From contig DBTP01000168.1 in NCBI GenBank assembly GCA_002307115.1, positions 1-11,701 on the forward strand: a stretch of 11,701 nt of DNA, written 5' to 3'. A program made the translations under genes and the position numbers. Below the pieces are notes generated by a model. That model did not search any database, was not told the DNA's origin, and saw nothing but the letters and a program-made list of their open reading frames with translations. Source of the stretch: Fibrobacter sp. UBA1313. Lineage in GTDB: Bacteria; Fibrobacterota; Fibrobacteria; Fibrobacterales; Fibrobacteraceae. Position 1 is the first letter of the stretch. Every line of letters starts with the position of its first letter. Shown one piece after another: positions 1 to 6,073 of this stretch.

Positions 1-810
1 ACATTGATGCTTTTTGGCCGCGTTCATGGAACTCTTGATTCAATTTCTGCTGGCGGAAGGATTGTGGCTCAAGGGCTTAACCATTTTGTGACGGTTGGGT
101 CTAATGGATCCTATGCTTTAGACTCACTCCCTTCTGGGCCTTCTTCTCTTGTATTTGTCCCGCAACAGTCAGAACCTTTACAATATGGGTATCTGAATGT
201 TTCCGCAGGTGTTTTGGTTACCGCTCCTACCGATATTTTTGCACCAGAGGACAATGGTTTACTGTTAGAAAATTTTGAAGATGGAGACTCCCAACATCGT
301 TTTGGCCCGTATGTAGGGGGTGGCTGGTGGTTTATTTCGAATCATCCTGACGTAATGGTTACCTTCGATTCTACCGCCAATACATCATTTCCCATAGTGG
401 ATACTGATCATTCGAAGGCCCTTCATTTTTATGTCAATGTGCCGACTTCGATTTCTTCCCCATGGGCGACTTGTGGTGTACAAGTGGGAGAAAATTATGG
501 AAGTTATGATTTTACGGACGTAGACTCCATCGCTTTCCGAGCTCGGGGCACCGGGTCTTTATTCTTAGAACTGCTTGGCCGCGAAACGGATGCTCTAGAG
601 GCTTCAGATACCACGGGTGCTATTCCGCAAGTTTCATTAACACTGGATACCACTTGGACCCGTTACTCAGTTTCTGTAAACGCCATGCATGGCAAAGAAA
701 AACAAATTGCGAATGTGCGGGTCATTGCTTGGGTCTTTACTCAATCGGCAGAACTTTGGCTTGATGATGTCGAACTTATCGGCATTACCAAAGAAGAACT
801 CTGGAAATAA
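1..810 (+). CDS. Secreted/surface protein with carbohydrate-binding-like jelly-roll domain (5' end outside window)
   Basis: The frame is open to the left edge, so the TTG/ATG codons at 4-9 are probably internal and only the C-terminal 269 residues are seen. Residues about 5-50 read like a carboxypeptidase-regulatory-type beta sandwich (G-x-V-x-G...G-S-Y-x-L...LPSGPSSL). From about residue 88 a second domain starts with 'ENFEDGDSQ', followed by 'GGGWWF', then 'DSIAFRARGTGSLFLELLG' and ends with 'AELWLDDVELIG'. That order is typical of CBM11/CIA30-like galactose-binding folds, which are frequent in Fibrobacter-type surface proteins. No catalytic domain is visible in this part. Likely role: exported or cell-surface glycan-binding or envelope protein. 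This is inferred from fold-like motifs; no signal peptide can be seen because the N-terminus is missing. It converges with the nitroreductase gene, with 3 bases between stop codons. Confidence 0.75.
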   Translation, partial: TLMLFGRVHGTLDSISAGGRIVAQGLNHFVTVGSNGSYALDSLPSGPSSLVFVPQQSEPLQYGYLNVSAGVLVTAPTDIFAPEDNGLLLENFEDGDSQHRFGPYVGGGWWFISNHPDVMVTFDSTANTSFPIVDTDHSKALHFYVNVPTSISSPWATCGVQVGENYGSYDFTDVDSIAFRARGTGSLFLELLGRETDALEASDTTGAIPQVSLTLDTTWTRYSVSVNAMHGKEKQIANVRVIAWVFTQSAELWLDDVELIGITKEELWK

Positions 811-845
811 TTCTCAGAGAATTCCGAAAACGACTTCTTCGGAAT
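809..845. terminator. Nested inverted repeats at a convergent gene junction (possible bidirectional terminator)
   Basis: AATTCTC-A-GAGAATT (809-823) is a perfect palindrome spanning both stop codons. Overlapping it, ATTCCGAA (821-828) pairs with TTCGGAAT (838-845) across a 9-base loop, giving an 8-bp stem inside the last codons of the minus-strand gene. The two structures are mutually exclusive at 821-823. Neither is followed by a clear T-tract on either strand, so a classical intrinsic terminator is not established. The location between two convergent genes is the main support. Confidence 0.3.
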
Positions 846-1458
846 AGCGCACTTTTGCGGCACTCGCATAGGCATCCTCCGGAGAACGTTTCCCCATAGC
901 ACAAGCGACAACAGAACGGTACCCTTTTTCGGGAAGTCCTAAAAAAGAGTCCACAGCATTGTGGTTAAATCCTTCTATAGGACAAGCATCCAGTTGTAAT
1001 AAAGCGGCACTTTGGAGGAGAGAGCCTAAGGCAATGTAAATCTGTTTCTCCATCCATGTTCCTTGTTCGGAACTTTCAATATTATGAATAAGTCCAGAGA
1101 GCATTTGACGATAGGCAACGAGCGTTGATTTTGGCTGGTTGCGGATTTTAGACACACTGGTCACAAATTGATCAATTAGGTCTTCTGTGATTTTTTCAGG
1201 GCGGCAAAATAAAAATAGTTCACTAGCCTCCATAAATTGGGGCTGGTTGTGAGCCGCTTCTGTCATCTTTTTTCGAAATTCTGGAGTGCGAATAAGAAAT
1301 ACTTTCCACAATTGTAAACCAAAAGCACTAGGGGCGAGGCGAATAGACTCTTTTAATAGATGTAGATTCTCTTGCGAAATTGAAAAAGAGGGGTCAAACC
1401 GTTTTGTTGCATAACGAGATTGCAAAGCATGAATGAGAGTATCGGAAATAGTTTCCAC
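814..1458 (-). CDS. NAD(P)H-dependent nitroreductase-family flavoprotein
   Basis: A 214-residue protein of the NfsB/FMN nitroreductase fold, a cytosolic FMN enzyme reducing nitro compounds, quinones or similar substrates with NAD(P)H; the natural substrate is unknown. The N-terminus carries the FMN-phosphate motif R15-Y-A-T-K-R-F-D. 'LAPSAFGLQLWKV' (41-53) matches the family's 'SPSSxNxQPW' stretch. 'WMEKQIYIALGSLLQSAA' (135-152) and 'DACPIEGF' (157-164) are hallmark segments of the NfsB/YfkO-like group. The open frame extends to a TTG at 1485, but GTG at 1458 is preferred: AAGGAG lies at 1470-1465 with a 6-base spacer, and the extra nine residues would be encoded by the ribosome-binding region itself. 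Monocistronic, divergent from the long plus-strand block. Length is normal for the family (about 200-220). Confidence 0.88.
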   Translation of the reverse strand: METISDTLIHALQSRYATKRFDPSFSISQENLHLLKESIRLAPSAFGLQLWKVFLIRTPEFRKKMTEAAHNQPQFMEASELFLFCRPEKITEDLIDQFVTSVSKIRNQPKSTLVAYRQMLSGLIHNIESSEQGTWMEKQIYIALGSLLQSAALLQLDACPIEGFNHNAVDSFLGLPEKGYRSVVACAMGKRSPEDAYASAAKVRYSEEVVFGIL

Positions 1459-1543
1459 TGGGAACTCCTTTGTGAGAATACACAAGAAAATTACAAAAAT
1501 AAGAAGGCTTGTGCTTTTCTATATATGCTTGCGGAGTTTATAG
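1459..1543. promoter_or_regulatory. Divergent intergenic region with repeated TTGTG/CACAA half-sites
   Basis: This is the only divergent region in the window and should hold the promoters for the nitroreductase (leftwards) and the long plus-strand block (rightwards). It is AT-rich. TTGTG (1470-1474), CACAA (1481-1485) and TTGTG (1509-1513) form an inverted pair with a 6-base spacer plus a third half-site; the wider CACAAG/CTTGTG pair (1481-1486, 1508-1513) is also exact. A TATATA lies at 1520-1525. I could not place a convincing sigma70 -35/-10 pair on either strand, so the promoter call rests on gene layout. An operator for a dimeric repressor or redox regulator is a guess. Confidence 0.35.
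1465..1470 (-). promoter_or_regulatory. Shine-Dalgarno site that sets the nitroreductase start
   Basis: On the minus strand AAGGAG is followed by TTCCCA and then GTG (1458-1456), a near-ideal site and spacing. It falls inside the longer reading frame from TTG 1485, which has no comparable site upstream, so it decides for the GTG start. Confidence 0.75.
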
Positions 1544-1777
1544 ATGAAAAATGCTTATGTGGAAATGCGAAAGGTAGTTATGCGTCGCGCTTTGGACAGC
1601 CAGAATACGATTTTTTCTGATGGACAAAATGTCACTTGTCGCGGAGATTATGTGCGTTATTTTAAACAAGGATTTTTATCTCAAGATCATTTGTTAGAAA
1701 TTATAAAGCACTTGTGGGCAATCGCGATGGGCGGTGGCTTTGCACAGAACATTTTGACAAAGCCCCTTTTTATGTGA
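1544..1777 (+). CDS. Small protein of unknown function (77 aa), possibly first gene of the block
   Basis: I do not recognise this protein. The ATG is preceded by GCGGAG (1531-1536) with a 7-base spacer, a fair ribosome-binding site, and the stop lies 10 bases before the next gene. The sequence is basic and Met-rich at the N-terminus (MKNAYVEMRKVVMRRAL). It then has 'FSDGQNVTCRGDYVRYF', an amphipathic 'QDHLLEIIKHLWAIAMGGGF' and a short tail. No signal peptide or clear membrane span is evident; the 'HLWAIAMGGGF' stretch is too short and polar to call one. The position, strand and ribosome-binding site fit a real gene. The alternative is that the region is an untranslated leader with a chance ORF; the overlapping ORF ending at 1620 in another frame looks like such a shadow. 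Confidence 0.5.
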   Translation: MKNAYVEMRKVVMRRALDSQNTIFSDGQNVTCRGDYVRYFKQGFLSQDHLLEIIKHLWAIAMGGGFAQNILTKPLFM

Positions 1778-1787
1778 GTGTCTTTGT

Positions 1788-2483
1788 ATGAATGAATTCC
1801 AAGAACTATCATTTTCAAAATGTGTGGAATCAAATCAAGAAGGGGTTCACCCGGATTTGGAAGAGGCCGTTTTAAAATATTTGAAATTACCTTTTTTGCG
1901 TCCGGTAGCAGCCCACACTCAAATGGCTTTTGAAGAGGCCAATGGCTTTATTAGCCTGTTTTCAAAACCGGTCATTTTGGATTCTGGCTGTGGAACTGGT
2001 GAAAGTACAAGGGTGCTTGCACACAAATTTCCAGAGAATCCCGTGATTGGACTAGATAAATCGTTGCAACGACTCTCCAAAAGTGAATTATCACAATTTC
2101 CTCCCAATGCAAAGCTACTCCGGGCTGAACTTTTGGACTTCTGGAAACTTGTCTTGGAAGCGCATTGGAATGTGGCTTATCATGCGCTCTACTACCCAAA
2201 TCCTTGGCCTAAAAAAGCTCAATTAGGGCGTCGTTTTCATGCGCACCCTATTTTCCCCACATTACTCAAACTTTGTCCCAATTTGGAATTACGTACCAAT
2301 TGGGAAATCTATGCTAGGGAATTTGAACATGCCGCATCACTTGCCATGCCTAGGCTAGGGATTCCTATGAAACCCCAGTTAGAATCGTGGGCACCCAGTG
2401 TCCCAGAGACCGCCTTTGAAAGGAAGTACTTGGCGAGTGGACATTTATTATGGCGGGTAATCTTTCTATCTTTAAGCTTGTGA
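1788..2483 (+). CDS. TrmB-like SAM-dependent tRNA (guanine-N7) methyltransferase, divergent subgroup
   Basis: A 231-residue cytosolic class I methyltransferase. Motif I is 'LDSGCGTGEST' (64-74) and the acidic ribose-binding residue is D90 in 'VIGLDKS'. 'YYPNPWPKK' (135-143) followed by 'RRFHAHPIFP' (148-157) corresponds to the TrmB 'DPWPKxxHxKRR' segment. 'LRTNWEIY' and the C-terminal 'TAFERKYLASGHLLWRVIF' complete the TrmB order. Canonical TrmB makes m7G46 in the variable loop of tRNA. Here Asp of DPWP is Asn, the motif I opening is DSGCG rather than the usual EIGxG, and there is a longer N-terminal region. This matches a subgroup I know from some Proteobacteria annotated as TrmB-like. m7G46 activity is therefore likely but not certain. 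No strong Shine-Dalgarno precedes the ATG. Confidence 0.8.
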   Translation: MNEFQELSFSKCVESNQEGVHPDLEEAVLKYLKLPFLRPVAAHTQMAFEEANGFISLFSKPVILDSGCGTGESTRVLAHKFPENPVIGLDKSLQRLSKSELSQFPPNAKLLRAELLDFWKLVLEAHWNVAYHALYYPNPWPKKAQLGRRFHAHPIFPTLLKLCPNLELRTNWEIYAREFEHAASLAMPRLGIPMKPQLESWAPSVPETAFERKYLASGHLLWRVIFLSLSL

Positions 2484-2505
2484 AATAACACCTTTTGAGG
2501 TTCTC

Positions 2506-2766
2506 ATGACATTTGAAGAAATGGTTGCGCTCGCGAATCTACGGAAAAAAGAAATGCCTGAAGGAAAGGGCACTACAGAGTTATTCAAAAAGGGCTCTCA
2601 TGCTATTGGCAAAAAGCTGGTAGAAGAAGCTGCGGAATCCTGGATGGCGGCTCGTTACGAAACTCGTGATGATCAGGCACTGGAACTTTCTCAAGTGCTT
2701 TATTATGTGGCTGTAATGATGGCTGAAAAAGGGTTGACTTTGGAAGAGGTGTATAAAAAATTATGA
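2506..2766 (+). CDS. hisE: Phosphoribosyl-ATP pyrophosphohydrolase
   Basis: An 86-residue all-helical MazG/HisE-fold enzyme hydrolysing PR-ATP to PR-AMP and pyrophosphate, step 2 of histidine synthesis in the cytosol. Visible signatures are 'KGTTELFKKGSHAIGKKLVEEAAESWMAA' across residues 21-49 with Mg-binding E40/E41/E44, and 'LELSQVLYYVAVMM' with E60. The family's usual ExxD/YH is E-L-S-Q/YY here. That variant is also normal in actinobacterial HisE (EISQLLYW/H), so it is a subtype rather than a lesion. It is a stand-alone HisE with no HisI (PR-AMP cyclohydrolase) domain. GAGG lies just before the ATG, and the stop overlaps hisG by 4 bases (ATGA), suggesting translational coupling. Confidence 0.93.
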   Translation: MTFEEMVALANLRKKEMPEGKGTTELFKKGSHAIGKKLVEEAAESWMAARYETRDDQALELSQVLYYVAVMMAEKGLTLEEVYKKL

Positions 2767-3605
2767 TTAAAGTCGCTCTCCCCAATAAAGGAATGCTTTT
2801 TGAGCCCACTCAGGATTTGCTGAAGGCCTGTGGTTATAGTGCTTCAAAGCCGTATAAAACGCTGACCTCGGTGGATACGAAAAATGGAATTGAGTTTTTC
2901 TTTCTTCGCCCGAGCGATATTCCCATGTATGTGGGGAAAGGCATTATTGATGCGGGTATCACGGGTATTGATTTCAATGCAGAAGCTTGCAGCCCAGCAG
3001 TCAAAGTGCTTGATTTGCCTTATGGGGGCTCCAAACTTTGCGCTGCGGTTCCTAACGATAGTTCGGTGACTTGCCTTGAAGACTTGCGCAATAGTCGTAT
3101 TGCTACGAGTTTTCCGAGCATTGTAAGTCATTATTATAAGAAAGAAGACATGAAGCTTGTGGTGCTGGAAGGCGCCGTTGAAATCTCCGTAAGCTTAGGG
3201 GTTTCGGATGCTGTGGTGGATGTTGTAGAAACGGGCACCACATTGAAACAAGCAGGTCTTCGTATTTTAGGGGAACCTCTTTTCCGTAGCAATGCCGCTT
3301 TATTCTGCCACCCCGACAAACAGTATTTGAACGAGGTCCATACTCTTATTCGTCGCATTGAAGGCAAGCTGGTTGCTCAAGCTTACATGATGATTGAATA
3401 TGATGTCTCAGAAGCCCTTTTGAGCACCGCTTGCGAACTGACCCCCGGGTTGGATGCCCCTACGGTCTCAAAGCTACACGGCAAAGATTGGTATGCCGTG
3501 AAAGCGATGGTTCGCGAGGAAGATGCAAACCAAATTATGGATCGCCTTTGGGATGCCGGTTGTCGGAGTATTCTCTTGTTTGCGATTAAATCTGCCCGAA
3601 TCTAA
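2763..3605 (+). CDS. hisG: ATP phosphoribosyltransferase, long (regulated) form
   Basis: A 280-residue enzyme catalysing ATP + PRPP to PR-ATP, the committed, histidine-inhibited first step of histidine synthesis. Residues 1 to about 205 form the two-lobed catalytic part: 'IKVALPNKGML' at the N-terminus, 'GIIDAGITGID' (60-70), and the PRPP-binding 'DVVETGTTL' loop (153-161). Residues from about 210 to 280 are the C-terminal ACT-like histidine-binding domain with 'ELTPGLDAPTVS' and 'ANQIMDRLWDAGCRSILLFAI'. Because this domain is present, HisZ is not needed and allosteric inhibition by histidine is expected. The C-terminal wording is closer to actinobacterial HisG than to the E. coli type. It overlaps hisE by 4 bases. 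No other histidine gene is in the window. No leader peptide with His codons is seen upstream. Confidence 0.95.
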   Translation: MIKVALPNKGMLFEPTQDLLKACGYSASKPYKTLTSVDTKNGIEFFFLRPSDIPMYVGKGIIDAGITGIDFNAEACSPAVKVLDLPYGGSKLCAAVPNDSSVTCLEDLRNSRIATSFPSIVSHYYKKEDMKLVVLEGAVEISVSLGVSDAVVDVVETGTTLKQAGLRILGEPLFRSNAALFCHPDKQYLNEVHTLIRRIEGKLVAQAYMMIEYDVSEALLSTACELTPGLDAPTVSKLHGKDWYAVKAMVREEDANQIMDRLWDAGCRSILLFAIKSARI

Positions 3606-3628
3606 ATTTTGCTTTTGGACGTTTTCTC

Positions 3629-4870
3629 ATGTGTCCTGTTGAATTTCCTACCTATCTTGCTCGCCAACCGATATTAGATCGGGATGGTAAAATATTTGCT
3701 TATGAACTCTTGTTCCGGGATTCCCCTTCCAATGATTTCGCGGTAATTCAAAATGGGGTCCAGGCAACGGCGCAGGTGCTTGAGAATGTTCTTAACAATA
3801 TGGGACTTGCGAAACTTGTTGGGAATCATAAGGCTTTTATCAATTGTAGCCGCGAAATGCTTTTGGATAATATTTTCGGGCCTTTGGATTCTAAACGGTT
3901 CATTTTGGAAATCCTGGAAGATGTGAATCCAGATGCGGTTGTCGTCAAAGCGGTTAAAAACTACCATCATCAAGGTTTTCAACTTGCATTGGATGACGTG
4001 ATTTTTACCCCTGAAAATATTAAACGTTTAGAACCATTTTTCCCCTATGTAAAATTTGCCAAACTCGATCTAGTGGGGAATACTCCTGAAGCTCGAGCGC
4101 TTGCCGTTCCCTTTTTTAGAGAACTAGGCATCGCTCTTTTGGCAGAAAAAGTGGAAACGGAAGCGGACTTTAAAAGTTGTCTTAAAGAAGGTTACGATTT
4201 TTTTCAAGGATTCTTTTTTGCGAAGCCACAGTTGGTAACGGGCCATAAGGTGGACTCGAATGCCGCAGCGATTCTTCGTATACTCCAAATGTTGCGTGGG
4301 GAACCCACCTTGGATGTGATTGAAGCGGCCTTTGAAAAGCAACCAGAAATTGAACACAACTTGATCAAGTATATCAATGCTTCCGCAGTAGAACGTCACA
4401 CGGCAATTGATAATGTGCGTGATGCTATTAGTTGGATCGGTATTTATCATTTGCAAGAATGGTTGATGCTCATGCTTTATGCGCGTCCAGAAATGGGGGA
4501 AAATCCTCAGTCTTCTCCTTTATTCCAAAATGTATCGCAGCGGGCAAAATTTTTGGAAAATTTGGCACAATCTATTGATCCTCAGGGGAATCTTCCCGCG
4601 AAGGCTTTTATTTTGGGAATTATGAGTCGCATGGATGCTCTCGTGAAGGCTCCGCTGCAAACCATTCTTCCCGAATTTTCTGTCGATCCCGATATTTGCG
4701 ATGCGTTGTTGCATAAAAAGGGTCGTCTTGGCTTACTGCTTCGCCTTGCTGACGCCATTGAGTTAGATCAACAAAAAGAAATTCGCTTGTGTACTCAGCA
4801 GCTTTCCTTATCGCCGGAAATGCTCTCGCAAAGTCTGAACGCGGCGTATGTGTGGGCGGCCCATGGTTGA
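3629..4870 (+). CDS. EAL-HDOD (YuxH-type) signalling protein
   Basis: A 413-residue soluble protein with an N-terminal EAL domain (about 8-205) and a C-terminal HDOD helical domain (about 210-405). EAL proteins hydrolyse or sense cyclic-di-GMP; HDOD domains are protein-interaction modules. The EAL motif reads E26-L-L-F-R30. N72, E94 and E97, D122-D123, K145, E173 and Q193 ('FFQGFFFAKP') align with the usual metal and substrate residues. Loop 6 (DDFGxGYS) is replaced by 'DDVIFTPEN', as is usual in the YuxH group, whose members are often enzymatically poor. Activity is therefore open; a receptor or scaffold role is equally plausible. HDOD hallmarks include 'IEHNLIKYINASA' and 'AISWIGIYHLQEWLML'. 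It starts 23 bases after hisG and its end overlaps recR by 8 bases. Confidence 0.88.
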   Translation: MCPVEFPTYLARQPILDRDGKIFAYELLFRDSPSNDFAVIQNGVQATAQVLENVLNNMGLAKLVGNHKAFINCSREMLLDNIFGPLDSKRFILEILEDVNPDAVVVKAVKNYHHQGFQLALDDVIFTPENIKRLEPFFPYVKFAKLDLVGNTPEARALAVPFFRELGIALLAEKVETEADFKSCLKEGYDFFQGFFFAKPQLVTGHKVDSNAAAILRILQMLRGEPTLDVIEAAFEKQPEIEHNLIKYINASAVERHTAIDNVRDAISWIGIYHLQEWLMLMLYARPEMGENPQSSPLFQNVSQRAKFLENLAQSIDPQGNLPAKAFILGIMSRMDALVKAPLQTILPEFSVDPDICDALLHKKGRLGLLLRLADAIELDQQKEIRLCTQQLSLSPEMLSQSLNAAYVWAAHG

Positions 4871-5456
4871 ACCACAAAGCCTCGAAAAATTGATTTCTGA
4901 ATTTGCGAGCCTTCCTGGTATTGGGCATAAGACGGCACGGCGCCTTGCTTACCATATGCTTTCACGCTCTCGCGAACGTGTGGTTTCGCTTTCTGAAAGT
5001 TTGCTTGCTGCGGCGGAAAAAGTAAAGCCTTGTAGTGTTTGCCATGTGTACACAGAAGTGGATCCCTGCCCCCTTTGTTCTTCTCGGGCAGGGGCCAAAA
5101 TTATTTGTGTTGTGGAAAAATCCTCAGATATTTTGCCGTTTGAAAACGCAGGCATTTACAAAGGACTTTATCATGTGCTGGGAGGAGTACTTTCTCCTCT
5201 TGATGGTGTTGGCCCTGAAGCGCTTTATATTCCGCAATTAGTGGATCGTGTGCGGAAGGAAAACATCAGTGAAGTGATTCTTGCTTTGGGCTCCAGTCCA
5301 GAAGCGGATAGCACGGCACTGTTGATTGATTGCCTATTAGAGGATACAAATGTTACGCGTACCCGTCTTGCGAGGGGAATCCCCATGGGTAGCGATTTAG
5401 AATTCATCGATGAAATCACTATGCTTCGCGCTTTTGAATCAAGGGTAGCTTTATGA
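4863..5456 (+). CDS. recR: Recombination mediator RecR
   Basis: A 197-residue RecR that acts with RecO (and RecF) to load RecA on SSB-coated single-stranded DNA. In order: helix-hairpin-helix 'LPGIGHKTARRLAYHML' (17-33); a four-cysteine zinc site C57-x2-C60-x8-C69-x2-C72; a Toprim domain from about residue 79 with 'IICVVEKSSD', 'GLYHVLGGVLSPLDG' and acidic residues; and the C-terminal 'TRLARGIPMGSDLEFIDEITMLRAF'. The Toprim domain of RecR is non-catalytic. The frame is open to an ATG at 4848, but ATG 4863 puts Val-Glu-Pro-x-Ser-Leu-Glu-Lys-Leu-Ile at the N-terminus, the family's usual position, and gives normal length. Neither start has a good Shine-Dalgarno, so translation is probably coupled to the upstream gene (8-base overlap). 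Confidence 0.95.
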   Translation: MVEPQSLEKLISEFASLPGIGHKTARRLAYHMLSRSRERVVSLSESLLAAAEKVKPCSVCHVYTEVDPCPLCSSRAGAKIICVVEKSSDILPFENAGIYKGLYHVLGGVLSPLDGVGPEALYIPQLVDRVRKENISEVILALGSSPEADSTALLIDCLLEDTNVTRTRLARGIPMGSDLEFIDEITMLRAFESRVAL

Positions 5457-6073
5457 GACAAGAACGGGTTGTGGGTGGGGTTACTGTTTTTTCTGCGGAG
5501 TTCGTGAAAAGCTCTGTGGATCTCAAAGATTTGCCTGAGGAACGTTTGCCGCAGGTGGCGTTTTTAGGGCGTTCTAATGTAGGCAAATCTTCTTTGCTCA
5601 ATGCGTTGATGGGCGAAAAGGCTCTTGTCAAGGTGAGTGGTTCTCCGGGAAAAACACGCGAATTGAACTTCTTTAAAATTAATGATGCCTTTTATTTTGT
5701 GGATCTTCCAGGAGTGGGCTATGCTAAGGTGAGTATCACTAAACGGGATGCCATGGCAGAATCCATTCGAAATTATGTCGAAAAAAGTGAAGATTTAAAG
5801 GGTATTATCTATTTGGTGGATATTCGACATGGGGGTCATGACATTGATGTTGAAACAGTCAATTCCCTGCGCGAAACGGGTTGCCCGATTTTGGTGGTAG
5901 CAAGTAAGAAAGATAAGGTTGGCCAGGCGGAACTCAGCAAAAATAAGAAGCTGATCCAGGAAAAGTTCGGTTTGGTGAATCCCCCTCTTGTGGTAAGCTC
6001 TGTGAAGAAAATAGGTTTGGACTCCCTTTGGGCAGAAATACTATCTTCTGTAGCTGGAACCCATGCAAAATGA
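5453..6073 (+). CDS. engB: Ribosome-biogenesis GTPase EngB/YsxC/YihA
   Basis: A 206-residue TRAFAC-class GTPase needed for late assembly of the 50S ribosomal subunit. G1 P-loop is 'GRSNVGKSS' (39-47), with G2 Thr68 inside 'SGSPGKTRELNFF'. G3 is 'DLPGVGYAK' (84-92). G4 is 'SKKDK' (151-155), with Ser for the usual Thr, a mild change. G5 is near 'SSVKK' (about 184-188). The N-terminal 'AEFVKSSVDLKDLP' and the 'FFKINDAFYFVDLPG' core are typical of the family, and length is normal. AAGGG precedes the ATG by 8 bases. The start overlaps recR by 4 bases (ATGA) and the end overlaps the permease gene by 11 bases. Confidence 0.96.
   Translation: MRQERVVGGVTVFSAEFVKSSVDLKDLPEERLPQVAFLGRSNVGKSSLLNALMGEKALVKVSGSPGKTRELNFFKINDAFYFVDLPGVGYAKVSITKRDAMAESIRNYVEKSEDLKGIIYLVDIRHGGHDIDVETVNSLRETGCPILVVASKKDKVGQAELSKNKKLIQEKFGLVNPPLVVSSVKKIGLDSLWAEILSSVAGTHAK

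Noticed and set aside
1420..1620. A plus-strand 66-codon ORF overlapping the nitroreductase start and the 77-residue ORF.
   Set aside because: It runs antisense through the nitroreductase N-terminus and the intergenic region, has no ribosome-binding site or family likeness, and conflicts with the better-supported 1544 ORF.
2689..2712. Apparent loss of the metal-binding Asp and the following His in HisE (ELSQVLYY instead of ExxDLxYH).
   Set aside because: Actinobacterial HisE proteins, including the mycobacterial one, have EISQLLYW/H at this position and are functional, so this is a subtype trait and not a defect.
4848..4862. Upstream ATG for recR adding five residues (MCGRP).
   Set aside because: Without a better ribosome-binding site, the ATG at 4863 gives the usual RecR N-terminus and length.
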